Counted from the first letter of the stretch, positions 31,060-39,398 are shown. The stretch: 43,334 bases of DNA from Pseudomonadota bacterium (GCA_030057915.1 JASGUC010000056.1:1-43334); one strand, 5' to 3'. Program-made: numbers and translations. Notes: generated by a model from the sequence alone, not told the origin.

Positions 31060-31638
31060 TCAGTAGTTCTCCGCCAGGACCTCGTAGTAGGACTGGGGAT
31101 GGAGGCAGGCCGGACAACTCTTCGGGGCCTCCGTCCCTTCGTGGACATAGCCGCAGTTGATGCAGTGCCATTTTACGGGCTGTTTTTTCTTGAAGACCTC
31201 GTCGTTGGCGATGTTGGCGATGAAGGCCCGATAGCGGTTCTCATGAAATCGCTCCACCTTGGCGATCTGCTCGAAGGAACGGGCCACTTCCGGGTAGCCC
31301 TCTTCCTTGGCGATGGCGGCGAAATCGCTGTAGAGCGTCGTCCACTCCAGTTGTTCCCCCGCCGCCGCCGCCTCGAGATTCGTCTTCGTGTCGGCGATCA
31401 CCCCGGCGGGATAGGCGGCGGTGATCTCCACCTCCCCGCCCTCGAGATGCTTGAAGAATACCTTGGCATGTTCCTTTTCGTTTTCCGCCGTCTCCATGAA
31501 GATATTGGCGATCTGCTCAAAGCCCTCCTTGCGGGCGGCGCTGGCGAAATAGGTGTAACGCATCCGGGCCTGGGATTCTCCCGCAAACGCCGCCAACAGG
31601 TTCTTCTCCGTCTTGCTTCCCTTGATCGATTTGCTCAT
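31060..31638 (-). CDS. rbr: Rubrerythrin
   Basis: Peroxide-reducing diiron protein of anaerobes. Residues 1-140 form a ferritin-like four-helix domain with the metal-ligand glutamates in FAGESQARMRYTYFA, ETAENEKEHAKVFF, and IAKVERFHENRY. The C-terminal rubredoxin domain has CINCGYVHEG and CPACLHPQSYYEV, giving the expected two CxxC pairs. Length is 192. ATG 31638 has GGAGG six bases upstream; the frame extends to 31680 but overlaps the previous gene. It lies between a rubredoxin-like gene and yjbQ, fitting an oxidative-stress operon. Confidence 0.95.
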   Translation of the reverse strand: MSKSIKGSKTEKNLLAAFAGESQARMRYTYFASAARKEGFEQIANIFMETAENEKEHAKVFFKHLEGGEVEITAAYPAGVIADTKTNLEAAAAGEQLEWTTLYSDFAAIAKEEGYPEVARSFEQIAKVERFHENRYRAFIANIANDEVFKKKQPVKWHCINCGYVHEGTEAPKSCPACLHPQSYYEVLAENY

Positions 31639-31676
31639 CTCTTGCCTCCTGTTCTTAATGGTTCCGTAATTTAATC

Positions 31677-31859
31677 TCACTTCAGACGTTGGTCAAGTCC
31701 CGTAAATCCACAATCCGGGGTGTAGCAGGTAACGTTGATGAACTGGCACTGTTGGCCGCAGACCGGGCAGGTCTGAGGCGGCCGATCCACCTGGATCGTA
31801 TTTCCGCAATTGCTGCACTTCCAGAAGGTGTCGGGAAGCAGGGGTTTGGTATCCGCCAT
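31677..31859 (-). CDS. Rubredoxin-like small zinc/iron-ribbon protein
   Basis: 60 residues with CSNCGNTIQ near 15, CPVCGQQC near 31 and CYTPDCGF near 45, enough cysteines for one rubredoxin-type metal centre plus an extra pair. ATG 31859 has AAAGGAGG about ten bases upstream. It is first in the rubrerythrin operon and may pass electrons to it; that role is inferred from position. Confidence 0.75.
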   Translation of the reverse strand: MADTKPLLPDTFWKCSNCGNTIQVDRPPQTCPVCGQQCQFINVTCYTPDCGFTGLDQRLK

Positions 31860-31962
31860 CTTATGCGCCTCCTTTCCTGTTTCTTCTCCTAATTCGACTG
31901 TCGCATCTCCACGATCTCCTATCGTAGAATCGAAGAATAAGCAATATCCTTTAGGTGGTATT

Positions 31963-32066
31963 CAGGGTAAATTTGTTCTCAATGTAAGTAGTTGATCTTG
32001 AATAATCCACTAAAACTGAGGCACGTCCTGTTTTCAGCCACTTAGAGATAGAACAAATTTACCGTG
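31963..32066 (+). mobile_element. MITE family 1, copy C (104 bp)
   Basis: 104 bp from CAGGG to CCGTG, more than 90% identical to copies B and D by eye. Flanking 10-bp duplications are aggtggtatt (31953-31962) and aggtggtctt (32067-32076), one mismatch. It lies in the 445-bp space between the rubrerythrin operon and the small membrane gene; the remaining 238 bp (32067-32304) has no gene I can support. Confidence 0.88.
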
Positions 32067-32304
32067 AGGTGGTCTTCGTCATTTCGTTCAAGCCCTTTAA
32101 TATTTCTTTTAACGATCTCCCCCCGCTTCGGCAGCCTCCTCCTTCCCGCCCCGGTGGCCTCATGCGATATCCGCCTATAATCGAGGAGATACATGATAGC
32201 CGCTTCGGGATGCGATTCTGGCACGCATTTTTCATTAGAGAAAGTCAAACAGCGTGGGCAAAACAAAAAACAAAAAGATAAACGACATCAGGAGGACACG
32301 GAAA

Positions 32305-32580
32305 ATGAAAAAGACGTTAGGAACGATGGTTGCGGCTTTGGTAGTGGTGCTCTGCACCGGAACGTTCGCCTTTGCGGAATACGCCCTGGCCGGGGTTGGC
32401 AATTTCCCCTACTTCCAGCTCGGTTGCCTCATTGTGGGCGGGATGATCATCATAAGCCTGAAACACAAGTACGAGAGGATGTACACCGGCGAGGTGGCCG
32501 GCGTCTTCGCCCTTTACACCGTACTCATCGCCCTCTTCACCAATCCCGTTATCGAGGGGATCAAAAGCCTGGTCGGCTGA
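32305..32580 (+). CDS. Small membrane protein, unknown function
   Basis: 91 residues, not recognised. A signal peptide is likely (MKKTLGTMVAALVVVLCTGT, then FAFAEYALAG), followed by two hydrophobic segments around 32-50 (FPYFQLGCLIVGGMIIISL) and 66-82 (VAGVFALYTVLIALF) with a short charged loop, KHKYERMY. The ATG at 32305 has AGGAGG upstream; the frame is open to 32254 with no such site. It precedes an AtpZ-like gene by 54 bp on the same strand, so the two are probably coexpressed. Confidence 0.65.
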   Translation: MKKTLGTMVAALVVVLCTGTFAFAEYALAGVGNFPYFQLGCLIVGGMIIISLKHKYERMYTGEVAGVFALYTVLIALFTNPVIEGIKSLVG

Positions 32581-32634
32581 GGGACTAATTTTCAGGAACA
32601 CGGATCGCTGAATACAGGAAAGGAGGGACGGGTT

Positions 32635-32877
32635 ATGGAGGCGACAGTGAACAAGACGCAGCGGCCCCGGTATCAAAAGTATCAATCGGTGATGATCATC
32701 AGCGCCTGGGGATTTGTCATCGCCTTGGCTTCTTTCCTGTTCCTCTACATCGGCTACGAGATCGACCGTTATTTCGGCACGGCCCCCAAGTTCATGTTCG
32801 GCCTGTTCTTCCTGGCCCTGTTCCTGTGTATCGGGAGGCTGTATCGGGAGGCGTGGTTGCGCCGTAAGGAGGTTTGA
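32635..32877 (+). CDS. AtpZ/AtpI-like small membrane protein
   Basis: 80 residues with two hydrophobic helices, about 20-40 (IISAWGFVIALASFLFLYIG) and 50-70 (FMFGLFFLALFLCIGRLY), separated by the GYEIDRYFGTAPKF loop. This arrangement matches the AtpZ/AtpI family associated with F-type ATP synthases. Such proteins normally precede atp genes; here no ATP synthase gene is in the window and a strong terminator follows. GGAGG lies upstream of ATG 32635. The identity is moderately supported, and the function in this setting is unknown. Confidence 0.65.
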   Translation: MEATVNKTQRPRYQKYQSVMIISAWGFVIALASFLFLYIGYEIDRYFGTAPKFMFGLFFLALFLCIGRLYREAWLRRKEV

Positions 32878-32935
32878 CCTCTCCTGATGCTTGCCATATA
32901 CGGACCCTGAACATTCGATTGGCGTTCCTCTTTGG

Positions 32936-32971
32936 GCCCCCCGGCGAAACCGGTTCGTCGGGGGGCTTTTT
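32936..32971 (+). terminator. Intrinsic terminator after the AtpZ-like gene
   Basis: 13-bp stem GCCCCCCGGCGAA / TTCGTCGGGGGGC (one G-T pair) with loop accgg, followed by TTTTT. It separates the small membrane pair from selB. The 306-bp gap 32878-33183 has no other clear feature. Confidence 0.85.
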
Positions 32972-33183
32972 CATCCGCCGACGGCCCACCCCCCGAGGGG
33001 GCTATCGTTTGCCGCGATCTTTGCATGATCGCTTCGAAAACCTCCTTGTGAAAAACGTCTTTGTCTGTTATCTGCCCTGTGATCGTGGAAAAGATAAGTC
33101 TTCCGCCGGGGAGCGAGGCCCCTTTCGCCCTCGTTCCCGGTTCAACCCGATTCCCGGACGCGGATGGGGAAGGAATCTTTAAG

Positions 33184-35097
33184 ATGAAGCATATCATCCT
33201 GGGCGTCGCCGGCCATGTGGATCACGGCAAGACCTCGCTGGTCAAGGCCCTTACAGGGATCGACACGGACCGTCTCAAGGAGGAGAAGGAGCGGGGGATC
33301 ACCATCGAACTGGGTTTTGCCTCCCTGCGCCTGCCGGGAGGGATGACCCTGGGCATCGTGGATGTCCCGGGCCACGAGCGGTTCATCAAGAACATGGTGG
33401 CCGGGGCCTCCGGCGTCGATCTCCTCCTCCTCGTCATCGCCGCCGATGAAGGGGTCATGCCCCAGACCCGGGAACATCTCCACATCTGCACCCTCCTGGG
33501 GATCCGCCGGGGTCTCGTGGCCCTCACCAAGATCGACATGGTGGAGGAGGACTGGCTGGCCCTGGTGCTGGATGATGTACAGGACTATCTCCAGGGGACC
33601 TTCCTCGCCGGGGCCCCCGTCGTCCCCGTGTCGGCGGCGACCGGGGCGGGGCTGCCGGAACTGACGGCTGCCCTCGACGCCATAACGGCCACGGTGGAGG
33701 AGAAGGACGATCACGGCGTCTTCCGGCTGCCCGTGGACCGGGTGTTCTCCATGCGCGGCTTCGGCACCGTGGTTACGGGGACCCTCATCTCCGGAGCGGT
33801 GGGCGTGGGCGAGGAAATCGAACTCCTTCCCTCGGGTCTCCAGGCCAGGATCAGGACCATTCAGGTCCACAATCAGGGGGTGGACCGGGCTGAGGCGGGC
33901 CAGCGGACGGCGATCAACCTCCAGGGGGTGGAGCGGGCCGCCGTGGAGCGCGGCGAGGTGATGGTCCGGCCGGGGACCATGACGGTCTCCCGGCGTCTCG
34001 ACGTGCGCCTGAACTACCTGGAGAGCAATGAAAAGACCCTGAAAAACCGGAGTCTCATTCGGTTCCACGCGGGCGCCCGGGAGGACATCGGCCGGATCGT
34101 CCTCCTGGACCGGGACGAGGCGCTTCCCGGAGACGAGATCGACGGCCAGGTGATCTTCACGGCGCCGGTGGCGGTCATGGCGGGGGATCGTTTCGTTGTC
34201 CGCGGCTATTCCCCCATCGCCACCTCCGGCGGCGGGATCATTCTCGATCCCCTGCCCCGGAAGCACAAACGGATGCAGGCGGCGGTGGCGGAGGAATTCC
34301 GCCTGCTGGCCGCGGGAACGGACGAGCGGCGGGTGGCCGTCATCGTCGCCCGGGCGGGTTTCGAGGGGGTGAATATCGCACGGCTGGTCATGCGGACCGG
34401 TCTGGCGGAGGGCCGCCTGCGGAGGATCATCGACGCCATGCTCAGCGCCCGGCAGGTCATCCTGCTGGATTCGGAAACCCTCCTCGTCGTTTCCGCCGCC
34501 GCCTACGCCGCCCTGCAGGATGAACTCCTCCGGAAGCTTGGCGGTTATCACGAGAAGAACCCCCTCCGGGAGGGGATGCAGAAGGAGGAGCTGCGGATGA
34601 ACGTCGGCGCCTTCATCCAGGCGAAGCTCTTCAACAAGGCCCTGAAGGACCTGGAGAAAGGCGGCAAGGCGGTCCTGGAGCGGGAGACGGTGCGGTTGCC
34701 GGGGCACCGGGTCCGGCTGGAAGAGGATCTGGAGACCCTCAAGGAGCGGGTCCTGGAGTTGTATCTCCAGGCCGGCCTCGCTCCGCCGACGATCAGAGAG
34801 GTTTACGGGCGGTTCCCCGACCGGGGCAAGGAGGTGGACAGCGTCCGGACCATCCTGCTCCGGGAGGCGAAACTCGTGAAGGTCAGCGAGGACCTCCTCT
34901 ACCACCGGGACGTTCTGGACAGACTCCAGGGAGACTACCGGGAGATGCTGCTCCGGGACGGCCAGGCGACGCCCGTCACCTTCAAGGAACTGACGAACCT
35001 GAGCCGGAAGTTCATCATCCCCCTCATGGAGTATTTCGATGCGACAAAGCTTACGGTGCGCTCCGGGGATTGCCGCCTCCTGAGGGAAAGGCGATGA
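33184..35097 (+). CDS. selB: Selenocysteine-specific elongation factor SelB
   Basis: GTPase that delivers Sec-tRNA to UGA codons with a SECIS element. The 637 residues show G1 GHVDHGKT near 10, switch region GITIELGF, G3 DVPGHE near 59, G4 TKID near 117, translation-factor domains 2 and 3 ([20 protein letters not shown] near 184), and C-terminal winged-helix repeats that bind SECIS RNA. ATG 33184 begins [16 protein letters not shown]; the upstream frame to 33061 lacks a ribosome site. The stop overlaps fdhD by ATGA. It implies a selenoprotein set elsewhere; I found no selA, selC or selenoprotein here. Confidence 0.95.
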   Translation: MKHIILGVAGHVDHGKTSLVKALTGIDTDRLKEEKERGITIELGFASLRLPGGMTLGIVDVPGHERFIKNMVAGASGVDLLLLVIAADEGVMPQTREHLHICTLLGIRRGLVALTKIDMVEEDWLALVLDDVQDYLQGTFLAGAPVVPVSAATGAGLPELTAALDAITATVEEKDDHGVFRLPVDRVFSMRGFGTVVTGTLISGAVGVGEEIELLPSGLQARIRTIQVHNQGVDRAEAGQRTAINLQGVERAAVERGEVMVRPGTMTVSRRLDVRLNYLESNEKTLKNRSLIRFHAGAREDIGRIVLLDRDEALPGDEIDGQVIFTAPVAVMAGDRFVVRGYSPIATSGGGIILDPLPRKHKRMQAAVAEEFRLLAAGTDERRVAVIVARAGFEGVNIARLVMRTGLAEGRLRRIIDAMLSARQVILLDSETLLVVSAAAYAALQDELLRKLGGYHEKNPLREGMQKEELRMNVGAFIQAKLFNKALKDLEKGGKAVLERETVRLPGHRVRLEEDLETLKERVLELYLQAGLAPPTIREVYGRFPDRGKEVDSVRTILLREAKLVKVSEDLLYHRDVLDRLQGDYREMLLRDGQATPVTFKELTNLSRKFIIPLMEYFDATKLTVRSGDCRLLRERR

Positions 35098-35846
35098 GCG
35101 GCGGGGAGCGCCTCCCGACGGGCGCCGAGCTATATCCCGTCCGCTCCCTTGCCGGCGGCGTCTGGCGGAAGGCCGAAGCGGTGTTGGTCCGGGAGGTCTT
35201 CCTGGAGGTGCTTCTCGACGGACGGAAACTGACGACCATCGCCTGTGCGGGCCTGCGCGTGGAGGAACTGGCCGTGGGCTGGCTCCGGAGCGAAGGGATA
35301 ATCCGGACCTCCCGGGAGATCGCCGCCGTGACCGCCGCCCGGGAGGGGTGGTCGGTGGACGTCCGGACCGTCGCCGGCCGGTCCGCCGCCGGCCCGAGGG
35401 GGGAGCCGGAACCGCTGCCGCCGCCGGGGGCCGATGGAGCGACGCTTTCCCCGGAGAGGATCTTCGGTCTCATGGGGCAAATGGCGGAGGCCGCGGAAAT
35501 ACATCGCCGCTCCCGGGGGACCCACGGCGCCGCCCTGGCCGACGCGACGGGGATCGTCACGGTCCGGGAGGACATCGGGAGGCACAACTGTCTCGACATG
35601 CTGGGCGGTTACGCCCTCCTGAACGACATCGCCGGCGGGGATAAAGCGATCCTGAGGACCGGGCGGGTTTCCTCGGATATCGTCATCAAGATCTGGCGGA
35701 TGGGGGTCCCGGTGGCGATCTCCCTGTCGGTGCCGACGGCCCTGGCCGTCCGGATGGCCGTGCGGGCGGGCATCACCCTGGTGGGGGGCGTCCGGGCGCC
35801 GTCCCTGACGGTTTACACCCATCCCGAACGAGTGGGAGGAGCATGA
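35094..35846 (+). CDS. fdhD: FdhD-family protein, without the CxxC motif
   Basis: FdhD is a sulfurtransferase accessory that sulfurates the molybdenum cofactor of formate dehydrogenase. The 250 residues contain the family's EELAVGWLRSEGII near 59, HGAALADATGIVTVREDIGR followed by HNCLDML near 143, RVSSDIVIKIWRMGVPVAIS near 190 and the C-terminal SLTVYTHPERV. The cysteine pair seen in E. coli FdhD (CGVC) is replaced by SAAGPRG near 101, and the TGCTH position reads SRGTH. ATG 35094 overlaps selB by four bases, and its own stop overlaps the next gene by four. The placement after selB fits a selenocysteine formate dehydrogenase. Confidence 0.85.
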   Translation: MSGGERLPTGAELYPVRSLAGGVWRKAEAVLVREVFLEVLLDGRKLTTIACAGLRVEELAVGWLRSEGIIRTSREIAAVTAAREGWSVDVRTVAGRSAAGPRGEPEPLPPPGADGATLSPERIFGLMGQMAEAAEIHRRSRGTHGAALADATGIVTVREDIGRHNCLDMLGGYALLNDIAGGDKAILRTGRVSSDIVIKIWRMGVPVAISLSVPTALAVRMAVRAGITLVGGVRAPSLTVYTHPERVGGA

Positions 35847-36841
35847 AGAAGACCACCTATATCAGAGAGATCAAACCGGGAGAAAAGGTTTACGACTTCT
35901 TTTTCGTGACGGAGAAGAACCTGGCCTATTCCCAGAAAGGCGCCCCCTATCTGAACCTGCGCCTCAAGGACAAGACGGGGGAGTTGGACGGCAAGGTGTG
36001 GGACAACGTCACGGAGCTGGACCGGGCCTTCCGGAAGGGCGATTTCGTCTATCTCCAGACCCGGGCGGTGCAGTATAAAAACGCCATCCAACTGGCCGTC
36101 CTGAACGCCCGCCGGGCCGAGCCGGAGGAGATCGATGCGGCGGAATTCTTCCCCGCCGCCAAGGAAGACCCGGAACGGATGTTCCAGGAACTGGCCTCCT
36201 TTGCCGCCGGGGTGAAGACGCCGGCGCTCCGGGATCTTCTCCAGGCCTTCCTGACCGACGCGGAGATCGCCGGCCCTCTCCGGCGGGCCCCCGCCGCCAA
36301 GGGGTTTCACCATGTCTATATCGGCGGGCTGCTCGAACACACCCTGTCGGTGGTGCGGGTCCTGGACATGCTCGCCGACCATTACGAGGGGCTCAACCGC
36401 GACCTGGTCATCGCGGGGGGCATCCTGCACGATATCGGCAAGATCCACGAGTATTCCCAGGGAGGCCTCATCGACTACACCGACGAGGGCCGCCTCATCG
36501 GCCACGTCGTCATGGGCGTGCAGATGGTGGATCGCAAGATAGCGACGCTTCCCGATTTCCCGGCCCAACTGGCCATGGAGCTTCGTCATGTCCTTCTGAG
36601 CCATCACGGGGCCCTGGAGTTCGGCGCCCCGAAGCGGCCCAAGACCGTGGAGGCCCTCCTCGTCCACTATGTGGATGACCTGGATGCCAAGATCAACGCC
36701 ATGCGGACCTTCATCGCCGGCGATGGCAACGAGGATTCGGATTGGACCCCCTTCCACCGCCTCCTCGAACGGTTCCTCTACAAAGGAAAGAATGCCGGGC
36801 GGGGGGATGGTTCGACGGGAGGGGAGGACAGGAACGGTTAA
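35843..36841 (+). CDS. YhaM-like 3'-5' exoribonuclease (OB fold plus HD domain)
   Basis: 332 residues. An OB-type nucleic-acid-binding domain occupies about 1-95 (DFFFVTEKNLAYSQKGAPYL, then WDNVTELDRAFRKGDFVYLQ). An HD domain covers about 155-290, with GLLEHTLSVVRV, the HD pair in GILHDIGKIHEYS near 197, and VLLSHHGALEFG near 252. This is the YhaM layout, which trims RNA or DNA 3' ends. Its start overlaps fdhD (ATGA), making a tight selB-fdhD-nuclease operon. The stop codon TAA (36839-36841) shares bases with the stop of the convergent gene. Confidence 0.82.
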   Translation: MKKTTYIREIKPGEKVYDFFFVTEKNLAYSQKGAPYLNLRLKDKTGELDGKVWDNVTELDRAFRKGDFVYLQTRAVQYKNAIQLAVLNARRAEPEEIDAAEFFPAAKEDPERMFQELASFAAGVKTPALRDLLQAFLTDAEIAGPLRRAPAAKGFHHVYIGGLLEHTLSVVRVLDMLADHYEGLNRDLVIAGGILHDIGKIHEYSQGGLIDYTDEGRLIGHVVMGVQMVDRKIATLPDFPAQLAMELRHVLLSHHGALEFGAPKRPKTVEALLVHYVDDLDAKINAMRTFIAGDGNEDSDWTPFHRLLERFLYKGKNAGRGDGSTGGEDRNG

Positions 36842-37155
36842 GCCGCGAAGGTCCTCAGGATCAGGTGGATGAGGACGGCGAGGGCGAACAGGAACCCGAC
36901 GATCGCCAGCCGACGCCGTCGCAGGAAGAGGAGGACCTGGCCCCGGTTGACCGACTCGCCGCGGAAGTCGAAGAGGAAGACGGTAAACAGGTAGAGGAGA
37001 AAGATCGGCAGACCGTAGATGACCGTGAGCGGCAGGGCCAGGGATCCCTGGCCGGCCCAGTGATGGGCCAGTTCTTTCGGGAATCCGGACCGGAGGATGA
37101 ATGCCGTCAGAACCCAGAGACCAAGATAGATTATGTAAAGGCGCCGCCGCTTCAT
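36838..37155 (-). CDS. Small membrane protein, unknown function
   Basis: 105 residues from ATG 37155 (MKRRRLYIIYLGLWVLTAFI). Three hydrophobic segments appear around 7-22, 42-65 (LTVIYGLPIFLLYLFTVFLF) and 80-100 (LAIVGFLFALAVLIHLIL), with an RRRR-type positive loop between. An in-frame ATG at 37251 would add 32 polar residues but has no ribosome site. The stop overlaps the convergent nuclease stop inside TTAA (36838-36841). I do not recognise a family. Confidence 0.55.
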   Translation of the reverse strand: MKRRRLYIIYLGLWVLTAFILRSGFPKELAHHWAGQGSLALPLTVIYGLPIFLLYLFTVFLFDFRGESVNRGQVLLFLRRRRLAIVGFLFALAVLIHLILRTFAA

Positions 37156-37315
37156 GTCTCTGTAGATATGCCCTTTTGGCCCGGAGGTCAAACGATTTCT
37201 CTGCCCGGCGACCCGGGCGGAGATCGCCCAGGGGTCGAATTTCTTTGACATAAACGGGAAAATGATTTATGGGGGACTCCTCGGTTTGAAATCGAAAAAA
37301 GGAAGGGGAAAGGCA

Positions 37316-37366
37316 ATGGGGGCGATATCGTGCCTGTCGCCGCCGGGCTTTTTCCCGAAGGGGTAG
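37316..37366 (+). CDS. 16-codon upstream ORF encoding a Pro-Pro-Gly peptide before efp
   Basis: ATG at 37316 with AAGGGG seven bases upstream (37303-37308). It encodes MGAISCLSPPGFFPKG and stops with TAG at 37364-37366, three bases before the efp ATG at 37370. The last codons, AAG GGG, are also the efp Shine-Dalgarno (37358-37363). Pro-Pro-Gly is a classic arrest motif relieved by EF-P, the product of the next gene. A leader peptide controlling efp is therefore possible. A ribosome with the second Pro codon in the P site (37343-37345) would reach about 37357-37361, at the edge of the efp site. Translation is not proven; chance occurrence in GC-rich DNA is the alternative. Confidence 0.5.
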   Translation: MGAISCLSPPGFFPKG

Positions 37367-37369
37367 CGG

Positions 37370-37933
37370 ATGTATTCAGCGAGCGATTTGCGAAAGAACC
37401 TGCGGATAAAGATCGACGATGAACCTTACATCGTCACGGAATTCAATTTCACCAAGCCGGGGAAGGGGCAGGCCCTTTACCGGTGTAAACTGAAAAACAT
37501 GATCAGCGGCGCCCAGTTCGAACGGACCTTCCGGTCCGTGGACGTCTTCGAGCCGGCGGATCTCCAGGAAAAGAAGATGCAGTTCCTCTACGAGCAGGAG
37601 GGGCAATACTGCTTCATGGACAACGAGACCTACGAGCAGGTCCTCCTTGCGGAGGATCGGGTGGGGGACGCCCGGAACTACCTCATCGAGAATATCGAGG
37701 TGGAGGTCCTCCTCTTCGAGGATCGTCCCCTGGGGATCAGCCTCCCCAATTTTGTGGATTTCATCGTCACCGAGGCGGAGCCCTGGGCCCGGGGCGACAC
37801 CGTTTCGGGAAACACCAAGCCGGTGACGGTCCAGACTGGTTACGTCCTCCAGGTGCCCCCGTTTATCGAAGTGGGGGAAAAGATCCGCGTGGACACCCGC
37901 ACCGGGGAATATCTCACCCGGGTCAAGGACTGA
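37370..37933 (+). CDS. efp: Elongation factor P
   Basis: Relieves ribosomes stalled at consecutive prolines. The 187 residues have the normal three-domain layout: KOW-like domain 1 with TKPGKGQALYRCKLKN, where Lys32 is the expected modified residue at the tip; domain 2 with FLYEQEGQYCFMDNETYEQV; domain 3 with GDTVSGNTKPVTVQTGYVLQ and VPPFIEVGEKIRVDTRTGEY. ATG 37370 has AAGGGG six bases upstream, inside the end of the short upstream ORF. The Lys-type tip and the epmA gene 200 bp downstream indicate beta-lysylation as in E. coli; EpmB is not in the window. Confidence 0.96.
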   Translation: MYSASDLRKNLRIKIDDEPYIVTEFNFTKPGKGQALYRCKLKNMISGAQFERTFRSVDVFEPADLQEKKMQFLYEQEGQYCFMDNETYEQVLLAEDRVGDARNYLIENIEVEVLLFEDRPLGISLPNFVDFIVTEAEPWARGDTVSGNTKPVTVQTGYVLQVPPFIEVGEKIRVDTRTGEYLTRVKD

Positions 37934-38133
37934 GGGCGCCCCCGATCGCCGCCGCGGGACCCTTGACAAGCGCCGCCTTCCTGTTGCCCCGGCCAGATTC
38001 GAGGTCCGGAACATCTTGAAAACACTGTATTACGGCCTCCGCCGGCACGGCGGCGGGGAGGTGGAGACGGCCTTGTTCAAGGGCCTCGCCCCAGGGAAGG
38101 GGCGTCCCCGGTCTCTCCTGGCGCGAGGTCCTC

Positions 38134-39057
38134 ATGCCTGATTCCTGGCCCCTGGCCAAGAAACGGCGGGCCCTGACGCTCCGGGCCCGGATCTTGCGGG
38201 AGTTGCGCCGTTTCTTCGCCGACCGCGATTACCTCGAGATCGAGACCCCCTGCCTGATCCCTGCCCCGGCGCCGGAATGCCATATCGATGCCATGGCCTG
38301 CGAAGGCTGGTTTCTCCACCCCTCGCCGGAATTGTGCATGAAGCGCCTCCTGGCGGCGGGTTACGACCGGATCTTTCAGATCTGCCGGTGTTTCCGCAAG
38401 GGGGAGCGGGGGGCGCGCCATCTGCCCGAATTCACCATGCTGGAGTGGTACCGCCGGGAGGCGGATTACCGGGACCTTATGGTCGAGTGCGAGGAACTCC
38501 TAAGCGAGGTGGCCGCCGCTCTGGGTTGCGACGGCGCGACGGTCTATCAGGGCGAAACCCTCCGCTTGGGAGGGCCCTGGGAGCGCCTGACCGTCGCGGA
38601 GGCCTTTGCCCGTTTCTCCCCCCTGTCGGCGACGGAGGCCCTGGCCCGGGACTGCTTCGACGAGATCCTGGCGATTCATGTGGAGCCGCAACTGGGACGG
38701 GGGAGGCCGACCATACTGTATGATTATCCCCTGCCGCTGGCCTCCCTGGCCCGCAGCAAACGGGAGGCGCCCGCCGTCGCGGAGCGCTTCGAGTTGTACC
38801 TGGCCGGCATCGAGCTGGCCAATGGCTTTACGGAGCTGGCGGAGGAGGGGGAGCAGCGTCGTCGCTTTGCCCGGGAGGAGGAGGCGCGTCGTCGGGCCGG
38901 CAAGCCTCCCTATCCTACCCCGGATAAGTTTCTGAAATCATTGCCCGATCTTGGAGAGGCCGCGGGGATTGCCCTGGGGGTGGACCGCCTGGTGATGATC
39001 CTCGCCGACGCCCCGGATATCGACGCGGTGACCGCCTTTACCCCGGAGACCTTGTGA
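38134..39057 (+). CDS. epmA: EF-P--(R)-beta-lysine ligase EpmA
   Basis: Lysyl-tRNA synthetase paralogue that attaches beta-lysine to EF-P. The 307 residues correspond to a class II LysRS catalytic core without the N-terminal anticodon-binding domain: FFADRDYLEIETPCLIPAPA near 28, LHPSPELCMKRLLAAGYDRI near 61, FQICRCFRKGERGARHLPEF followed by TMLEWYR near 82, ELANGFTEL near 228 and GIALGVDRLVMILA near 277. ATG 38134 has GAGG five bases upstream. The 200-bp gap from efp contains a repeat-class piece (cttgaaaacactgtattacg near 38015). Cotranscription with efp is plausible. Confidence 0.92.
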   Translation: MPDSWPLAKKRRALTLRARILRELRRFFADRDYLEIETPCLIPAPAPECHIDAMACEGWFLHPSPELCMKRLLAAGYDRIFQICRCFRKGERGARHLPEFTMLEWYRREADYRDLMVECEELLSEVAAALGCDGATVYQGETLRLGGPWERLTVAEAFARFSPLSATEALARDCFDEILAIHVEPQLGRGRPTILYDYPLPLASLARSKREAPAVAERFELYLAGIELANGFTELAEEGEQRRRFAREEEARRRAGKPPYPTPDKFLKSLPDLGEAAGIALGVDRLVMILADAPDIDAVTAFTPETL

Positions 39058-39059
39058 GA

Positions 39060-39190
39060 GACCTCTGAATCATCGCCTTGAAAACCTCCTTTTCCCGTTC
39101 CCGGAAAGATGGAAATCCAGTGTTTTCAACAAGTTATGGATGCCCGCTCAAGCCCGGGCCGGCATGGGAGGCGGATTTTCAAAGGCCCTC
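39060..39190. repeat. Dispersed hairpin repeat after epmA
   Basis: Within the 410-bp gap 39058-39467. It has gagacctctgaatcatc at its left edge, tggatgcccgctcaagcccg near 39137 and ttttcaaaggccctc near 39177. It is a degenerate member of the class seen at 8960-9310. Confidence 0.6.
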
Positions 39191-39276
39191 CAGCGCAAGG
39201 GGGCGAAGGCATGCGCCACGCCGCCGGCGAGCCCTTGTCCACGGTTGTGGGCGGCCCTCCACGGGTGGATTCCGAA

Positions 39277-39380
39277 CACAGTAAATTTGTTCTATCTCTA
39301 AGTGGCTGAAAACAGGACGTGCCTCAGTTTTAGTAGCTCATTCAAGATCGACTACTTACATTGAGAACAAATTTACCCTG
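39277..39380 (-). mobile_element. MITE family 1, copy D (104 bp, inverted)
   Basis: Exactly 104 bp, in the opposite orientation to copies A-C. Perfect 10-bp direct repeats ggattccgaa flank it (39267-39276 and 39381-39390). The right end reads CTGTG instead of CCGTG. It lies 18 bp before the predicted tolQ promoter -35 box. Confidence 0.92.
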
Positions 39381-39398
39381 GGATTCCGAAAAGTATTG

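Noticed and set aside
32042..32266. A 74-codon minus-strand frame starting MFCPRCLTF
   Set aside because: It ends within MITE copy C, has no ribosome site and only one CxxC.
33001..33183. A selB promoter or SECIS-like element
   Set aside because: Candidate boxes (TTGTGA with a poor -10) are weak, and no in-frame UGA selenoprotein was found in the window.
33142..34905. A 587-codon open frame on the minus strand
   Set aside because: Antisense to selB, with no domain signature.
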